Shown: positions 18,332 through 33,528 of the stretch, one piece after another
Position numbering within the stretch: position 1 is the stretch's first letter
How the letters are laid out: each line of letters opens with the position of its first letter
Assembly: GCF_034057115.1 (NCBI RefSeq)
Contig: NZ_CP139195.1
Coordinates: 3,472,001 to 3,536,000 of the forward strand
Source: Pseudomonas sp. AN-1
Lineage (GTDB): Bacteria > Pseudomonadota > Gammaproteobacteria > Pseudomonadales > Pseudomonadaceae
Reading direction: 5' to 3'
Length of the DNA stretch: 64,000 bases
Notes under the pieces: generated by a model
Databases searched by the model: none
The model's input: only the letters and a program-made list of their open reading frames with translations
Told to the model about the DNA's origin: nothing
Made by a program: the position numbers and the translations under genes

Positions 18332-18802
18332 ATGCCAAGACGTCGTGTAGCGGCCAAGCGTGAAATCCTGGCCGATCCGAAGTACGGAAGCCAGATCCTG
18401 GCTAAATTCATGAACCACGTGATGGAAAGCGGCAAGAAGGCCGTGGCCGAGCGCATCGTTTACGGCGCTCTGGAAACCGTCAAGCAGCGCAAGAACGTCG
18501 ATCCCCTGGAAACCTTCGAGAAAGCACTCGACGCCATCGCTCCGCTGGTCGAAGTGAAGTCCCGCCGTGTCGGCGGTGCTACCTACCAGGTTCCGGTCGA
18601 AGTTCGCCCGTCCCGCCGTAACGCCCTGGCCATGCGCTGGCTGGTGGATTACGCGCGCAAGCGTGGTGAGAAGTCCATGGCTCTGCGTCTGGCAGGCGAG
18701 CTGATCGACGCTGCCGAAGGCAAGGGCGCCGCTGTGAAGAAGCGTGAAGACGTGCACCGCATGGCCGAAGCCAACAAGGCCTTCTCGCACTACCGTTTCT
18801 AA
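18332..18802 (+). CDS. rpsG: 30S ribosomal protein S7
   Basis: A 156-residue protein that nucleates 30S head assembly on 16S rRNA and lines the E site. N-terminal [12 protein letters not shown] and the helix-rich core are typical. In E. coli S7 represses its own operon by binding the rpsL-rpsG intercistronic region; the 85-nt gap here is long enough for such an element, but I could not establish a matching structure. Confidence 0.98.
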   Translation: MPRRRVAAKREILADPKYGSQILAKFMNHVMESGKKAVAERIVYGALETVKQRKNVDPLETFEKALDAIAPLVEVKSRRVGGATYQVPVEVRPSRRNALAMRWLVDYARKRGEKSMALRLAGELIDAAEGKGAAVKKREDVHRMAEANKAFSHYRF

Positions 18803-18832
18803 GAAGCGCATTCATCTAGCGAGGACCCTACC

Positions 18833-20953
<2,121 letters not shown>

Positions 20954-20983
20954 TTCAGCCCTTTTAGCAAGAGGTTCACTGTC

Positions 20984-22643
<1,660 letters not shown>

Positions 22644-22730
22644 AATCCATCCCCGGATTTCGGTCGTGTAACGCTCTGAAATGGGCGGCCATAGCGGGTG
22701 AAAGCCCCGTACACTCAAGAGGTTCAAGAC

Positions 22731-23360
22731 ATGACTATTGGTGTAGTCGGTCGTAAGTGCGGCATGACCCGCATTTTCACCGAAGAAGGTGTCTCTATTC
22801 CGGTTACGGTCATCGAGGTCGAGCCGAATCGCGTCACCCAGTTCAAGAATGAAGAGAGCGATGGCTATCGCGCCGTACAGGTGACTGTCGGCGAGCGTCG
22901 CGCTTCCCGTGTGACCAAGGCTCAGGCCGGTCACTTCGCCAAGGCCAGCGTTGCTGCCGGTCGCGCCGTTCTGGAATTCCGCCTCGAAGAAGGCGAGTTC
23001 AAGGCTGGCGACCAGCTCACCGTTGAGCAGTTCCAGGCAGGCCAGTTGGTCGACGTGACCGGCCAGTCCAAGGGTAAAGGCTACGCCGGTACCATCAAGC
23101 GCTGGAACTTCCGCGGCCAGGACAACACCCACGGCAACTCCGTTTCTCACCGTGCTCCGGGTTCCATCGGCCAGTGCCAGACTCCTGGTCGAGTGTTCAA
23201 GGGCAAGAAGATGTCCGGTCACCTGGGCGCCGAGCGCGTGACCGTGCAGTCCCTGGAAGTTGTTCGTGTCGATGCCGAGCGCAATCTGCTGCTGGTCAAG
23301 GGCGCTGTCCCGGGTGCCACTGGCGGTGACGTGATCGTGCGTCCGGCTGCCAAGGCTTAA
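22731..23360 (+). CDS. rplC: 50S ribosomal protein L3
   Basis: A 209-residue assembly-initiator protein whose extension reaches the peptidyl-transferase centre. The ATG at 22731 ([16 protein letters not shown]) is the conserved start. The extended loop around 128-165 holds [18 protein letters not shown], with the Gln that PrmB methylates in relatives. An 87-nt gap to rpsJ shows no obvious structure. Confidence 0.98.
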   Translation: MTIGVVGRKCGMTRIFTEEGVSIPVTVIEVEPNRVTQFKNEESDGYRAVQVTVGERRASRVTKAQAGHFAKASVAAGRAVLEFRLEEGEFKAGDQLTVEQFQAGQLVDVTGQSKGKGYAGTIKRWNFRGQDNTHGNSVSHRAPGSIGQCQTPGRVFKGKKMSGHLGAERVTVQSLEVVRVDAERNLLLVKGAVPGATGGDVIVRPAAKA

Positions 23361-23375
23361 GGGGAGATTCGAGAG

Positions 23376-23978
23376 ATGCAACTGAATGTGAACGGTGCGC
23401 AGGCGATCGAAGTCTCCGAGCGTACCTTTGGTGGCGAGTTCAACGAGACCCTGGTGCACCAGGCTGTCGTCGCCTACATGGCTGGCGGTCGTCAGGGCTC
23501 CCGCGCCCAGAAGACCCGCGCCGAAGTGCGTGGCGGTGGCAAGAAGCCGTGGCGTCAGAAGGGGTCGGGCCGTGCCCGTGCCGGTTCCAGTCGCAGCCCG
23601 ATCTGGCGTGCCGGTGGCGTGACTTTCGCCGCCAAGCCGCAGGATCACGCGCAGAAGCTCAACAAGAAGATGTACCGTGCCGCCCTGCGCTCGATCCTGA
23701 GCGAACTGGTGCGCCAGGAGCGTCTGGTCGTTGTTGAGGACTTCGCCGTGGACGCGCCGAAGACCAAGGCTCTGGTAAGCAAGCTGGGTACTCTGGGTCT
23801 GAGCGACGTGCTGATCGTGACCGACGCTGTCGACGAGAACCTGTACCTGGCAGCGCGCAACCTGCCGCACGTCGACGTCCGTGACGTGCAGGGTTCCGAC
23901 CCGGTCAGCCTGATCGCCTACGACAAGGTGCTGGTCACCGTGTCCGCCGTGAAGAAATTCGAGGAGCTGCTGGGATGA
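23376..23978 (+). CDS. rplD: 50S ribosomal protein L4
   Basis: A 200-residue protein with an exit-tunnel loop (about 40-100: [23 protein letters not shown], positively charged) as in macrolide-sensitive bacteria. The ATGA overlap with rplW couples translation. In E. coli L4 represses the S10 operon; that leader seems not to be conserved here. Confidence 0.98.
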   Translation: MQLNVNGAQAIEVSERTFGGEFNETLVHQAVVAYMAGGRQGSRAQKTRAEVRGGGKKPWRQKGSGRARAGSSRSPIWRAGGVTFAAKPQDHAQKLNKKMYRAALRSILSELVRQERLVVVEDFAVDAPKTKALVSKLGTLGLSDVLIVTDAVDENLYLAARNLPHVDVRDVQGSDPVSLIAYDKVLVTVSAVKKFEELLG

Positions 23979-24277
23979 ACCAGGAACGCGTATTCAAAGT
24001 GCTGGTTGGCCCGCACATCTCCGAGAAGGCCACGACCCTTGCCGATGGCAAGAGCCAGTTCGTTTTCAAGGTTGCCACCGACGCAACCAAGCTGGAAATC
24101 AAGAAGGCCGTCGAAAGCCTGTTCGGCGTCAAGGTCGAGCGCGTCAGCACCCTGAACGTCAAGGGCAAGACCAAGCGCACCGCGCGTGGCTTCGGTAAGC
24201 GCAACGACTGGAAAAAGGCGTACATCGCCCTCCAGCCGGGCCAGGACCTCGATTTCACCAGCGGCGCCGCTGAGTAA
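23975..24277 (+). CDS. rplW: 50S ribosomal protein L23
   Basis: A 100-residue protein at the tunnel exit that docks trigger factor and SRP. It starts by a 4-nt ATGA overlap with the rplD stop. The loop at about 65-80 ([20 protein letters not shown]) is the rRNA-binding signature. Length is standard. Confidence 0.98.
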   Translation: MNQERVFKVLVGPHISEKATTLADGKSQFVFKVATDATKLEIKKAVESLFGVKVERVSTLNVKGKTKRTARGFGKRNDWKKAYIALQPGQDLDFTSGAAE

Positions 24278-24291
24278 GGTAGGAGTGCATC

Positions 24292-25113
24292 ATGGCAATC
24301 GTTAAGTGCAAGCCGACTTCCGCTGGCCGCCGTTTCGTGGTCAAGGTTGTCAATGCCGACCTGCACAAGGGCGCTCCGTACGCTCCGCTGGTCGAGAAGA
24401 AGAGCAAGACCGGTGGTCGTAACAACAACGGTCGCATCACCACCCGCCACATCGGCGGTGGTCACAAGCAGCACTACCGTCTGGTCGACTTCCGTCGCGA
24501 CAAGGATGGCATCCCCGCCATCGTCGAGCGCGTGGAATACGATCCGAACCGTACTGCCCACATCGCCCTGCTGAAGTACGCGGACGGCGAGCGTCGTTAC
24601 ATTATCGCGCCGAAGGGCGTGAGCGCTGGCGACCAGCTGATCTCCGGTGCCCACGCGCCGATCAAGGCTGGCAACAGCCTGCCGCTGCGCAATATTCCGG
24701 TCGGCTCCACCATTCACGGTATCGAGCTGAAGCCGGGCAAGGGTGCCCAGATCGCGCGTTCCGCCGGTGCATCCGTGCAGCTGGTCGCTCGTGAAGGTGC
24801 CTACGTGACCCTGCGTCTGCGCTCCGGCGAGATGCGCAAGGTCCTGGCCGAGTGCCGCGCTACCCTGGGCGAAGTCTCGAACTCCGAGCACAGCCTGCGT
24901 TCGCTGGGCAAGGCCGGCGCCAAGCGCTGGAAAGGTGTCCGTCCGACCGTTCGTGGTGCCGCCATGAACCCGGTTGACCACCCGCATGGTGGTGGTGAAG
25001 GTCGTACCTCCGGTGGCCGTCATCCGGTATCGCCGTGGGGCTTCCCGACCAAGGGCGCGAAGACCCGTTCCAACAAGCGCACCGACAACATGATTGTCCG
25101 TCGCCGCAAGTAA
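24292..25113 (+). CDS. rplB: 50S ribosomal protein L2
   Basis: A 273-residue primary 23S-binding protein. The C-terminal signature [13 protein letters not shown] (about 224-236) includes the conserved His near the peptidyl-transferase centre. The basic tail ends with RRRK. It lies between rplW and rpsS with 14- and 17-nt gaps. Confidence 0.98.
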   Translation: MAIVKCKPTSAGRRFVVKVVNADLHKGAPYAPLVEKKSKTGGRNNNGRITTRHIGGGHKQHYRLVDFRRDKDGIPAIVERVEYDPNRTAHIALLKYADGERRYIIAPKGVSAGDQLISGAHAPIKAGNSLPLRNIPVGSTIHGIELKPGKGAQIARSAGASVQLVAREGAYVTLRLRSGEMRKVLAECRATLGEVSNSEHSLRSLGKAGAKRWKGVRPTVRGAAMNPVDHPHGGGEGRTSGGRHPVSPWGFPTKGAKTRSNKRTDNMIVRRRK

Positions 25114-25130
25114 CGTAGAGGGATACGACA

Positions 25131-25406
25131 GTGCCGCGTTCTCTGAAAAAAGGTCCGTTTATCGATCTTCACCTCATCAAGAAGGTCGAAGTGGCGGTGG
25201 AAAAGAGCGACCGTAAGCCGATCAAGACCTGGTCGCGTCGTTCGATGATCCTGCCGCAGATGGTCGGTCTGACCATCGCCGTGCATAACGGTCGTCAACA
25301 TGTCCCGGTTCTGGTGAACGAAGACATGGTCGGCCACAAACTGGGCGAGTTTGCCGCTACCCGCACCTATCGCGGTCATGTGGCCGACAAGAAAGCCAAG
25401 CGTTAA
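25131..25406 (+). CDS. rpsS: 30S ribosomal protein S19
   Basis: A 91-residue protein that starts at GTG 25131 ([15 protein letters not shown]). It sits in the 30S head and contacts S13 and the A-site finger. The signature segment near [16 protein letters not shown] (about 66-81) is present. Confidence 0.97.
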   Translation: MPRSLKKGPFIDLHLIKKVEVAVEKSDRKPIKTWSRRSMILPQMVGLTIAVHNGRQHVPVLVNEDMVGHKLGEFAATRTYRGHVADKKAKR

Positions 25407-25417
25407 GGGGTAAGGAA

Positions 25418-25750
25418 ATGGAAGTAGCCGCTAAGTTGTCGGGCGCTCGCATCTCCGCCCAGAAAGCCCGCTTGGTCGCCGACCAGATCCGCGGGAAGAA
25501 GGTGGGTGAAGCGCTCAACCTGCTGGCATTCAGCAGCAAGAAAGCCGCCGCCGTCATCAAGAAAGTGCTGGAATCGGCCGTGGCCAACGCCGAGCACAAC
25601 GAAGGCGCCGACGTGGACGACCTGAAGGTCTCCACCGTCTACGTCAACGAAGGGCGCTCGCTGAAGCGCATCATGCCGCGCGCCAAGGGCCGTGCTGATC
25701 GCATCGTCAAGCGGTCTTGCCATATCACTGTCAAGGTTGCGGACAAGTAA
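25418..25750 (+). CDS. rplV: 50S ribosomal protein L22
   Basis: A 110-residue protein with a beta-hairpin lining the exit tunnel (about 82-98, [17 protein letters not shown]), intact in the region deleted in some macrolide-resistant mutants. 11 nt after rpsS and 13 nt before rpsC. Confidence 0.98.
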   Translation: MEVAAKLSGARISAQKARLVADQIRGKKVGEALNLLAFSSKKAAAVIKKVLESAVANAEHNEGADVDDLKVSTVYVNEGRSLKRIMPRAKGRADRIVKRSCHITVKVADK

Positions 25751-25763
25751 CGGAGTCGATCAG

Positions 25764-26450
25764 ATGGGTCAGAAAGTACATCCCACTGGCATTCGCCTGG
25801 GCATCGTCAAGGAGCACACCTCGGTCTGGTACGCTGACAAGCGTACCTACGCCGACTACCTGTTCACCGACCTCAAGGTCCGTGAATACCTCCAGGACAA
25901 ACTAAAAAGCGCGTCCGTGAGCCGTATCGACATCGCTCGTCCGGCTCAGACTGCACGCATCACCATCCACACCGCTCGTCCCGGCATCGTGATCGGCAAG
26001 AAGGGTGAAGATGTTGAGAAGCTGCGTCAGGACCTGACCAAGCAGATGGGTGTGCCGGTGCACATCAACATCGAAGAGATCCGCAAGCCGGAACTCGACG
26101 GTTTGCTGGTTGCGCAGAGCGTAGCTCAGCAGCTGGAGCGTCGCGTGATGTTCCGTCGCGCCATGAAGCGCGCCGTGCAGAACGCCATGCGCATTGGTGC
26201 CAAGGGCATCAAGATCCAGGTGAGTGGTCGTCTGGGCGGTGCGGAAATCGCCCGTACCGAATGGTACCGCGAAGGTCGTGTGCCCCTGCACACCCTGCGT
26301 GCCGACATCGACTATGCCACCTACGAAGCGCACACCACCTACGGTGTGATCGGCGTCAAGGTTTGGATCTTCAAGGGCGAGGTCATCGGTGGCCAGCACG
26401 AAGAGCTCAAGCCGCAAGCGCCTGCGCCTCGCAAAAAAGCTGCTAAGTAA
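25764..26450 (+). CDS. rpsC: 30S ribosomal protein S3
   Basis: A 228-residue protein of the mRNA-entry helicase ring. The ATG at 25764 ([13 protein letters not shown]) is the family start. A KH domain (about 40-108) contains the GxxG loop GKKGED. The C-terminal domain follows, with a Lys/Ala/Pro-rich tail. Confidence 0.98.
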   Translation: MGQKVHPTGIRLGIVKEHTSVWYADKRTYADYLFTDLKVREYLQDKLKSASVSRIDIARPAQTARITIHTARPGIVIGKKGEDVEKLRQDLTKQMGVPVHINIEEIRKPELDGLLVAQSVAQQLERRVMFRRAMKRAVQNAMRIGAKGIKIQVSGRLGGAEIARTEWYREGRVPLHTLRADIDYATYEAHTTYGVIGVKVWIFKGEVIGGQHEELKPQAPAPRKKAAK

Positions 26451-26464
26451 GAGGAGTACGCAAC

Positions 26465-26878
26465 ATGCTGCAACCCAAGCGTACAAAATTCCGCAAGCAG
26501 ATGACTGGCCACAACCGTGGTCTGGCTCAGCGCGGTAGCAAGGTCAGCTTCGGCGAGTTCGCGCTGAAGTCTGTTAGCCGTGGTCGTCTCACCGCACGTC
26601 AGATCGAGGCCGCACGTCGCGCCCTGACCCGTCACGTCAAGCGTGGCGGCAAGATCTGGATCCGCGTGTTCCCCGACAAGCCTGTCACCAAGAAGCCCCT
26701 CGAAGTTCGTATGGGTAAAGGTAAGGGTGGCGTCGAGTACTGGGTAGCCCTGATCCAACCGGGCAAGGTCCTGTACGAGATCGAAGGCGTTTCCGAAGAG
26801 CTGGCTCGCGAGGCTTTCGCCCTGGCTGCTGCAAAGCTGCCGCTCGAGACCACCTTTGTTAAGCGGACGGTGATGTGA
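26465..26878 (+). CDS. rplP: 50S ribosomal protein L16
   Basis: A 137-residue late-assembly protein near the A-site tRNA elbow. The segment [19 protein letters not shown] (about 59-77) is conserved, and the Arg hydroxylated by YcfD in relatives lies within the following RMGKGKG segment. Its stop overlaps the rpmC start by one base. Confidence 0.98.
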
Positions 26879-27069
26879 TGAAAGCGAACGAACTTCGTGA
26901 AAAATCCGTTGAGCAGCTGAACGAGCAACTGCTCGGCCTGCTGCGCGACCAGTTCAATCTGCGCATGCAGAAGGCAACTGGCCAGTTGGGGCAGTCTCAC
27001 CTGCTCTCGCAAGTGAAGCGCGACATCGCTCGCGTGAAAACTGTGCTCAACCAGCAAGCAGGTAAGTAA
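26878..27069 (+). CDS. rpmC: 50S ribosomal protein L29
   Basis: A 63-residue two-helix protein at the tunnel exit. The ATG at 26878 shares its A with the rplP TGA; a GTG one codon upstream is possible but less likely. The conserved block is [21 protein letters not shown]. Confidence 0.97.
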
Positions 27070-27071
27070 TC

Positions 27072-27338
27072 ATGGCTGAAGCTCAGAAGACCGTCCGTAC
27101 GCTGACCGGCAAAGTCGTCAGCGACAAAATGGACAAGACCATCACCGTCCTGATCGAGCGCCGCGTGAAGCACCCGATCTACGGTAAATACGTGAAGCGT
27201 TCGACCAAGCTGCACGCCCACGACGAAAGCAACCAGTGCCGCCTGGGTGACCTGGTCACCATTCGCGAGACTCGTCCGCTGGCCAAGACCAAGGCCTGGA
27301 CCCTGGTCGAAATCGTCGAACGTGCCGTGGAAGTCTAA
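27072..27338 (+). CDS. rpsQ: 30S ribosomal protein S17
   Basis: An 88-residue OB-fold 16S-binding protein. The motif [19 protein letters not shown] (about 12-30) and a [14 protein letters not shown] segment are typical. Two nt separate it from rpmC, indicating tight coupling. Confidence 0.98.
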   Translation: MAEAQKTVRTLTGKVVSDKMDKTITVLIERRVKHPIYGKYVKRSTKLHAHDESNQCRLGDLVTIRETRPLAKTKAWTLVEIVERAVEV

Positions 27339-27360
27339 GGACTAAGGGTCGGAGAAAGAT

Positions 27361-27729
27361 ATGATTCAGACTCAATCCATGCTCGACGTCGCCGATAACA
27401 GCGGTGCTCGTCGCGTGATGTGCATCAAGGTCCTGGGTGGTTCGCACCGTCGTTACGCCGGTATTGGCGACATCATCAAGGTCACCGTGAAGGAAGCGAT
27501 TCCGCGCGGCAAGGTCAAGAAAGGCCAGGTGATGAGCGCGGTCGTTGTCCGCACCCGTCATGGCGTGCGTCGTCCGGATGGCTCGATCATCCGTTTCGAC
27601 GGCAACGCCGCGGTCCTGCTGAACAACAAGCAGGAGCCCATCGGCACCCGTATCTTTGGCCCGGTGACTCGTGAACTCCGTACCGAGAAGTTCATGAAGA
27701 TCGTCTCCCTGGCCCCCGAAGTGCTCTAA
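27361..27729 (+). CDS. rplN: 50S ribosomal protein L14
   Basis: A 122-residue protein forming an intersubunit bridge with 16S helix 14, and the contact for silencing factor RsfS in relatives. It begins [18 protein letters not shown]; the signature around [16 protein letters not shown] is at about 70-85. In E. coli this gene opens the spc operon, but here it is continuous with the S10 genes and the break falls after rpsN. Confidence 0.98.
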   Translation: MIQTQSMLDVADNSGARRVMCIKVLGGSHRRYAGIGDIIKVTVKEAIPRGKVKKGQVMSAVVVRTRHGVRRPDGSIIRFDGNAAVLLNNKQEPIGTRIFGPVTRELRTEKFMKIVSLAPEVL

Positions 27730-27741
27730 GGAGTAGCCGTC

Positions 27742-28056
27742 ATGCAAAAGATTCGTCGTGACGACGAAGTCATCGTCATCGCCGGCAAGGACAAGGGCAA
27801 GCGTGGCAAGGTGCTGAAGGTGCTGGCTGACGACCGTCTGGTCGTCGGTGGCGTCAACCTGATCAAGCGCCACACCAAGCCGAACCCGATGCTGGGCGTT
27901 CAAGGCGGTATCGTCGAGAAAGAGGCGCCGCTGCACGTTTCCAACGTTGCGATCTTCAACGCCGAAACCAACAAGGCTGACCGCGTTGGCTTCAAGGTCG
28001 AAGACGGCAAGAAAATTCGTGTCTTCAAGTCCACCCAGAAGCCGGTTGGCGCTTGA
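27742..28056 (+). CDS. rplX: 50S ribosomal protein L24
   Basis: A 104-residue assembly initiator at the 5' end of 23S rRNA. The KOW motif [16 protein letters not shown] is near residues 11-26. 12 nt after rplN. Confidence 0.98.
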   Translation: MQKIRRDDEVIVIAGKDKGKRGKVLKVLADDRLVVGGVNLIKRHTKPNPMLGVQGGIVEKEAPLHVSNVAIFNAETNKADRVGFKVEDGKKIRVFKSTQKPVGA

Positions 28057-28075
28057 GAAGCATAGGTAAAACACC

Positions 28076-28615
28076 ATGGCACGATTGAAAGATATTTACC
28101 GGAACGAAATCGCTCCCAAGCTGAAGGAAGACCTGCAGCTGGCGAACGTGATGGAAATTCCGCGCATCACCAAAATCACCCTGAACATGGGTCTCGGCGA
28201 AGCGATCGGTGACAAGAAGGTCATCGAGAACGCGCTGGGCGACATGGAGAAGATCGCTGGCCAGAAGCCGGTGGTCACCTATGCTCGCAAGTCCATCGCT
28301 GGTTTCAAGGTCCGCGAGGGCTGGCCGATCGGTATCAAGGTGACTCTGCGTGGCGATCGCATGTACGAATTCCTGGATCGTCTGATCACCATCTCCCTGC
28401 CGCGCGTGCGTGACTTCCGCGGCCTGAATGCCAAGTCCTTCGACGGTCGTGGCAACTACAGCATGGGCGTGAAAGAGCAGATCATCTTCCCGGAAATCGA
28501 TTACGACAAGATCGATGCGCTGCGTGGGATGGACATCACCCTGACCACCACCGCCCGTACCGATGACGAAGGCCGCGCCCTGCTGCGCGCCTTCAAATTC
28601 CCGTTCCGCAACTGA
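28076..28615 (+). CDS. rplE: 50S ribosomal protein L5
   Basis: A 179-residue protein that binds 5S rRNA with L18 and L25 in the central protuberance. The segment [15 protein letters not shown] (about 33-47) is the 5S-binding signature. Confidence 0.98.
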   Translation: MARLKDIYRNEIAPKLKEDLQLANVMEIPRITKITLNMGLGEAIGDKKVIENALGDMEKIAGQKPVVTYARKSIAGFKVREGWPIGIKVTLRGDRMYEFLDRLITISLPRVRDFRGLNAKSFDGRGNYSMGVKEQIIFPEIDYDKIDALRGMDITLTTTARTDDEGRALLRAFKFPFRN

Positions 28616-28628
28616 TTGGAGTAGGAAC

Positions 28629-28934
28629 ATGGCCAAAATGAGCATGAAGAACCGTGAGCTGAAGCGTCAGCAAACGGTCGCGAAGTACGCCAAGAAGCGT
28701 GCCGAGCTGAAAGCTGTCATTGCCAGCCCGAACTCCACTCCGGAGCAGCGCTGGGAAGCCCTGGTAGCCCTGCAGAAGCAGCCGCGCGATGCGTCGGCCA
28801 GCCGTCTGCGCAACCGCTGCCGCATCACCGGTCGTCCGCACGGCTTCTACCGCAAGTTCGGCCTGAGCCGTAACAAGCTGCGTGAAGCCGCCATGCGTGG
28901 TGATGTGCCGGGTCTGGTCAAGGCCAGCTGGTAA
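28629..28934 (+). CDS. rpsN: 30S ribosomal protein S14, zinc-independent form
   Basis: A 101-residue protein starting at ATG 28629 ([11 protein letters not shown]). This is the long C-minus form: the CXXC...CXXC zinc ribbon of short S14 is absent, and only one Cys remains in [21 protein letters not shown]. It therefore needs no zinc. It is the last gene of the S10-side transcript, followed by two hairpins and a new promoter. Confidence 0.97.
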   Translation: MAKMSMKNRELKRQQTVAKYAKKRAELKAVIASPNSTPEQRWEALVALQKQPRDASASRLRNRCRITGRPHGFYRKFGLSRNKLREAAMRGDVPGLVKASW

Positions 28935-28943
28935 GACAGACAA

Positions 28944-29009
28944 GGCTCCCGGGTCCGCCCGGGAGCCCGGTCAAGCGAATCAAGCCCCTCTGGGGCTTGA
29001 TTCGTTTTT
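28944..29009 (+). terminator. Double hairpin ending the S10-side transcript after rpsN
   Basis: Hairpin 1: GGCTCCCGGG (28944-28953), loop TCCG, CCCGGGAGCC (28958-28967). Hairpin 2: CGAATCAAGCCCC (28976-28988), loop TCT, GGGGCTTGATTCG (28992-29004), then TTTTT (29005-29009). The second is a textbook intrinsic terminator. Confidence 0.93.
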
Positions 29010-29025
29010 GATCAGTCTCTAGAAT
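28997..29025 (+). promoter_or_regulatory. Sigma70 promoter of the spc-side operon, -35 inside a terminator stem
   Basis: TTGATT (28997-29002), 17-bp spacer, TAGAAT (29020-29025). The -35 is part of the 3' arm of the rpsN terminator. The predicted leader to rpsH is about 80 nt and includes a T-rich run (29085-29098). Confidence 0.75.
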
Positions 29026-29112
29026 GTCTGGCTCGCCTGAGTCCGGCATTCGTGCCCGAGCGCGGGCTAATACAGCCGAAAGGCTTTTTTTTGTTTCAGG
29101 AGCATCAAGCCC

Positions 29113-29505
29113 ATGAGTATGCAGGACCCGTTAGCGGACATGCTAACTCGTATCCGTAATGCCCAGATGGCTGAGAAGACTGTGGTGAGCATGCCGTCTT
29201 CCAAGCTGAAGGCAGCAGTCGCCAAGGTTCTGAAGGACGAAGGCTACATCGCGGATTACCAGGTCAGCGGCGACATCAAGCAGCAGCTGTCCATCGAGCT
29301 GAAGTATTTCGAAGGCAAGCCGGTCATCGAAGAGCTCAAGCGCGTAAGCCGTCCCGGTCTGCGTCAGTACAAGGCTGTCGAGCAGCTGCCGAAAGTTCGC
29401 GGCGGTCTCGGCGTTTCCATCGTCTCCACCAACAAGGGTGTGATGACGGATCGCGCTGCTCGCGCTGCCGGTGTCGGCGGCGAAGTACTGTGCACCGTGT
29501 TCTAA
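29113..29505 (+). CDS. rpsH: 30S ribosomal protein S8
   Basis: A 130-residue 16S helix 21-binding protein. [18 protein letters not shown] and the C-terminal [15 protein letters not shown] signature (about 104-118) are present. In E. coli S8 represses the spc operon at rplE; here rpsH heads its own transcript, so any S8 feedback must act elsewhere. Confidence 0.98.
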   Translation: MSMQDPLADMLTRIRNAQMAEKTVVSMPSSKLKAAVAKVLKDEGYIADYQVSGDIKQQLSIELKYFEGKPVIEELKRVSRPGLRQYKAVEQLPKVRGGLGVSIVSTNKGVMTDRAARAAGVGGEVLCTVF

Positions 29506-29517
29506 GGGGGAGTCAGC

Positions 29518-30051
29518 ATGTCTCGCGTTGCTAAGAACCCCGTCAAGCTGCCCGCCGGCGTCGAAATCAAGCTGGCCGGTCAGCAGCTTTCGGTGAAGGG
29601 TGCCAAGGGCGCTCTGGAACTGAAGGTGCATCCTTCGGTGGAAGTGATTCAGGAAGAAGGTGAGCTGCGTTTCGCTGCCCGCAACGGCGACCAGCAGACC
29701 CGCGCCATGGCCGGTACCACCCGCGCCCTGGTCAACAACATGGTTGTTGGTGTCAGCGAAGGCTTCCAGCGCAAGCTGCAGCTGGTTGGCGTCGGCTACC
29801 GTGCTCAGGCCAAAGGTCAGACCCTGTCGCTGGCCCTCGGCTTCTCGCATCCGATCGAGTACGAACTGCCGGAAGGCGTCACTGCCGAAACCCCGAGCCA
29901 GACCGAGATCCTGATCAAGGGTGTCGACAAGCAGGTGGTTGGTCAGGTGGCTGCCGAGATCCGCGACTTCCGTCGTCCGGAGCCTTACAAAGGTAAGGGT
30001 GTGCGTTACGCCGACGAAGTTGTCCGTCGTAAAGAAGCCAAGAAGAAGTAG
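29518..30051 (+). CDS. rplF: 50S ribosomal protein L6
   Basis: A 177-residue protein near the sarcin-ricin loop. The C-terminal signature [14 protein letters not shown] (about 154-167) is present. It has two repeats of the same fold, and the length is standard. 12 nt after rpsH. Confidence 0.98.
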   Translation: MSRVAKNPVKLPAGVEIKLAGQQLSVKGAKGALELKVHPSVEVIQEEGELRFAARNGDQQTRAMAGTTRALVNNMVVGVSEGFQRKLQLVGVGYRAQAKGQTLSLALGFSHPIEYELPEGVTAETPSQTEILIKGVDKQVVGQVAAEIRDFRRPEPYKGKGVRYADEVVRRKEAKKK

Positions 30052-30061
30052 GGCATAGCAA

Positions 30062-30412
30062 ATGAGCGACAAGAAAGTTATCCGTCTGCGTCGCGCTCGC
30101 CAGGCACGCCTGAAGATGCGCGAGCTGGAGGCCGTACGCCTTTGCGTGTACCGCTCTTCCCAGCACATGTACGCCCAGGTCATCTCGGCCGACGGCGGCA
30201 AGGTCCTGGCCAGCGCCTCGACTCTGGACGCGGAGCTGCGTGGCGCTGCCACCGGCAACGTCGAAGCTGCCAAGAAGGTTGGCCTGCTGGTCGCCGAGCG
30301 CGCGAAAGCCGCCGGTGTCACCCAGGTGGCATTCGACCGTTCTGGCTTCAAGTACCACGGTCGTGTGAAGGCACTGGCCGATGCTGCTCGTGAAGGCGGG
30401 CTGGAGTTCTAA
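30062..30412 (+). CDS. rplR: 50S ribosomal protein L18
   Basis: A 116-residue 5S rRNA-binding protein of the central protuberance. An Arg-rich N-terminus ([16 protein letters not shown]) precedes the core ending [26 protein letters not shown]. Confidence 0.97.
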   Translation: MSDKKVIRLRRARQARLKMRELEAVRLCVYRSSQHMYAQVISADGGKVLASASTLDAELRGAATGNVEAAKKVGLLVAERAKAAGVTQVAFDRSGFKYHGRVKALADAAREGGLEF

Positions 30413-30415
30413 GTT

Positions 30416-30916
30416 ATGGCGAACAACGAGCAGAAGCGCGACGAAGGCTACATCGAGAAGCTGGTTCAGGTTAACCGCGTTGCCAAGACCGTCAAGGGCG
30501 GCCGCATCTTCACCTTCACCGCGCTGACCGTGGTGGGTGATGGCAAGGGTCGCGTCGGTTTCGGTCGTGGCAAGTCCCGCGAAGTTCCGGCTGCGATCCA
30601 GAAGGCCATGGAAGCTGCGCGCCGCAACATGATCCAGGTCGATCTGAACGGCACCACCCTGCAGTACCCGATCAAGTCCGCCCATGGCGCCTCCAAGGTG
30701 TACATGCAGCCGGCTTCGGAAGGTACCGGTGTGATCGCCGGCGGTGCCATGCGCGCCGTCCTGGAAGTGGCCGGTGTGCACAACGTTCTGGCCAAGTGCT
30801 ACGGCTCGACCAACCCGGTGAACGTGGTGTACGCCACCTTCAAGGGTCTGAAGAGCATGCAGTCTCCGGACTCCGTGGCGGCCAAGCGTGGCAAGAGCGT
30901 CGAGGAGATTCTCTGA
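30416..30916 (+). CDS. rpsE: 30S ribosomal protein S5
   Basis: A 166-residue fidelity protein. The N-terminal loop [21 protein letters not shown] (about 20-40), where spectinomycin-resistance changes occur, looks wild type. [20 protein letters not shown] (about 54-73) is the C-domain signature. 3 nt after rplR. Confidence 0.98.
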   Translation: MANNEQKRDEGYIEKLVQVNRVAKTVKGGRIFTFTALTVVGDGKGRVGFGRGKSREVPAAIQKAMEAARRNMIQVDLNGTTLQYPIKSAHGASKVYMQPASEGTGVIAGGAMRAVLEVAGVHNVLAKCYGSTNPVNVVYATFKGLKSMQSPDSVAAKRGKSVEEIL

Positions 30917-30918
30917 TC

Positions 30919-31101
30919 ATGTCGAATGCCAAGATCAAGGTCACGCTGATCAAGAGCGTGAACGGCCGTCTGGCCAACCACAAGGCGTGCGTCAAGGGCC
31001 TCGGCCTGCGTCGCATCAACCACACCGTAGAGGTCCTGGACACCCCCGAGAATCGCGGGATGATCAACAAGGCCTACTACCTGCTGCGTGTGGAGGGTTA
31101 A
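30919..31101 (+). CDS. rpmD: 50S ribosomal protein L30
   Basis: A 60-residue protein starting at ATG 30919, 2 nt after the rpsE stop. The motif [26 protein letters not shown] is the family core. This upstream-limited start avoids reading back into rpsE. Confidence 0.96.
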   Translation: MSNAKIKVTLIKSVNGRLANHKACVKGLGLRRINHTVEVLDTPENRGMINKAYYLLRVEG

Positions 31102-31104
31102 TCC

Positions 31105-31539
31105 ATGCAACTGAACGATCTGCGTTCCGCGCCGGGTGCCCGTCGCGAGAAGCTGCGTCCGGGCCGTGGTATCGGTAGCGGCCTGGGCAAGACCGGTGGC
31201 CGCGGCCACAAGGGCCAGACCTCGCGTACCGGCGGCAAGATTGCCCCGGGCTTCGAGGGCGGCCAGCAGCCGCTGCACCGCCGTCTGCCGAAGTTCGGCT
31301 TCACCTCCCTGAAGGCCATGGATCGCGCAGAAGTGCGCACCTCCGAGCTGGCCAAGGTGGAAGGCGACGTCGTCACCCTGCAGGCGCTGAAGGATGCCAA
31401 CGTGATCAACGAAAACGTGCAGCGTGTAAAAGTCATGCTGTCCGGTGATGTTGCACGTGCGGTCACCCTGAAGGGCATCGCCGTCACCAAGGGTGCACGT
31501 GCGGCCATCGAAGCAGCTGGCGGCAAAATCGAGGACTAA
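31105..31539 (+). CDS. rplO: 50S ribosomal protein L15
   Basis: A 144-residue late-assembly protein. A Gly/Arg-rich N-terminal extension (about 10-55, with [18 protein letters not shown]) threads into 23S rRNA. Its stop codon abuts the secY ATG with no gap. Confidence 0.97.
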   Translation: MQLNDLRSAPGARREKLRPGRGIGSGLGKTGGRGHKGQTSRTGGKIAPGFEGGQQPLHRRLPKFGFTSLKAMDRAEVRTSELAKVEGDVVTLQALKDANVINENVQRVKVMLSGDVARAVTLKGIAVTKGARAAIEAAGGKIED

Positions 31540-32868
<1,329 letters not shown>

Positions 32869-32896
32869 CCGTCCCGTAAGGTTCGAGGAGTTGGTG

Positions 32897-33013
32897 ATGA
32901 AAGTTCGTGCATCGGTCAAGAAGCTGTGCCGCAACTGCAAGATCGTGCGCCGTGAAGGCGTCGTTCGCGTGATCTGCAGCGCGGAGCCGCGCCACAAGCA
33001 GCGCCAAGGCTGA
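32897..33013 (+). CDS. rpmJ: 50S ribosomal protein L36, zinc-ribbon form
   Basis: A 38-residue protein, [19 protein letters not shown] at the N-terminus. Cys11, Cys14, Cys27 and His33 form the zinc ribbon of the C-plus form. It is the last gene of the spc-side operon, with SD GAGGAG upstream. Cells often replace this form by a zinc-free paralogue under Zur control; no paralogue is in the window. Confidence 0.97.
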   Translation: MKVRASVKKLCRNCKIVRREGVVRVICSAEPRHKQRQG

Positions 33014-33031
33014 GTGTGATCTGCGAACCAG

Positions 33032-33069
33032 CCCGGCAGCTAGTGCGCTGCCGGGTTGATTATTTGTTA
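33032..33069 (+). terminator. Terminator after rpmJ
   Basis: CCCGGCAGC (33032-33040), loop TAGTGC, GCTGCCGGG (33047-33055), followed by the T-rich TTGATTATTTGTTATT. The U-tract is interrupted, so termination may be partial. Confidence 0.7.
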
Positions 33070-33084
33070 TTACAGCGTTAATAT
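33056..33084 (+). promoter_or_regulatory. Sigma70 promoter of the alpha operon
   Basis: TTGATT (33056-33061), 17-bp spacer, TAATAT (33079-33084). The -35 is the T-rich tail of the rpmJ terminator. The leader to rpsM is about 50 nt; it could hold an S4 target but no clear pseudoknot was resolved by eye. Confidence 0.75.
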
Positions 33085-33141
33085 CCACGCCCTTTTCTTG
33101 GCTTCCGGGGCGCGGATAGCTGTCAATTGGAGTTTTTCTGA

Positions 33142-33498
33142 ATGGCCCGTATTGCAGGCGTCAACATTCCGGATAACAAACACACTGTTATCTCGCTGAC
33201 CTACATCTATGGTGTCGGTCGCACCACCGCGCAGAACATCTGCGCCGCCACCGGCGTCAACCCGGCGGCGAAAATCAAGGATCTGAGCGACGAGCAGATC
33301 GAGCAGCTGCGTGGCGAAGTCGCCAAGCTCACCACCGAAGGTGACCTGCGCCGCGAAATCAACATGAACATCAAGCGCCTGATGGACCTCGGCTGCTACC
33401 GCGGCCTGCGTCACCGTCGCGGCCTGCCGGTTCATGGTCAGCGCACCAAGACCAACGCCCGTACCCGCAAGGGTCCGCGCAAGCCGATCCGCAAGTAA
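33142..33498 (+). CDS. rpsM: 30S ribosomal protein S13
   Basis: A 118-residue head protein that contacts P-site tRNA and L5/L31. The C-terminal [16 protein letters not shown] tail (about 99-114) and [13 protein letters not shown] are typical. First gene of the alpha operon. Confidence 0.98.
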   Translation: MARIAGVNIPDNKHTVISLTYIYGVGRTTAQNICAATGVNPAAKIKDLSDEQIEQLRGEVAKLTTEGDLRREINMNIKRLMDLGCYRGLRHRRGLPVHGQRTKTNARTRKGPRKPIRK

Positions 33499-33528
33499 TC
33501 GCATCCGCGAATCGACAGGAATATAGTC

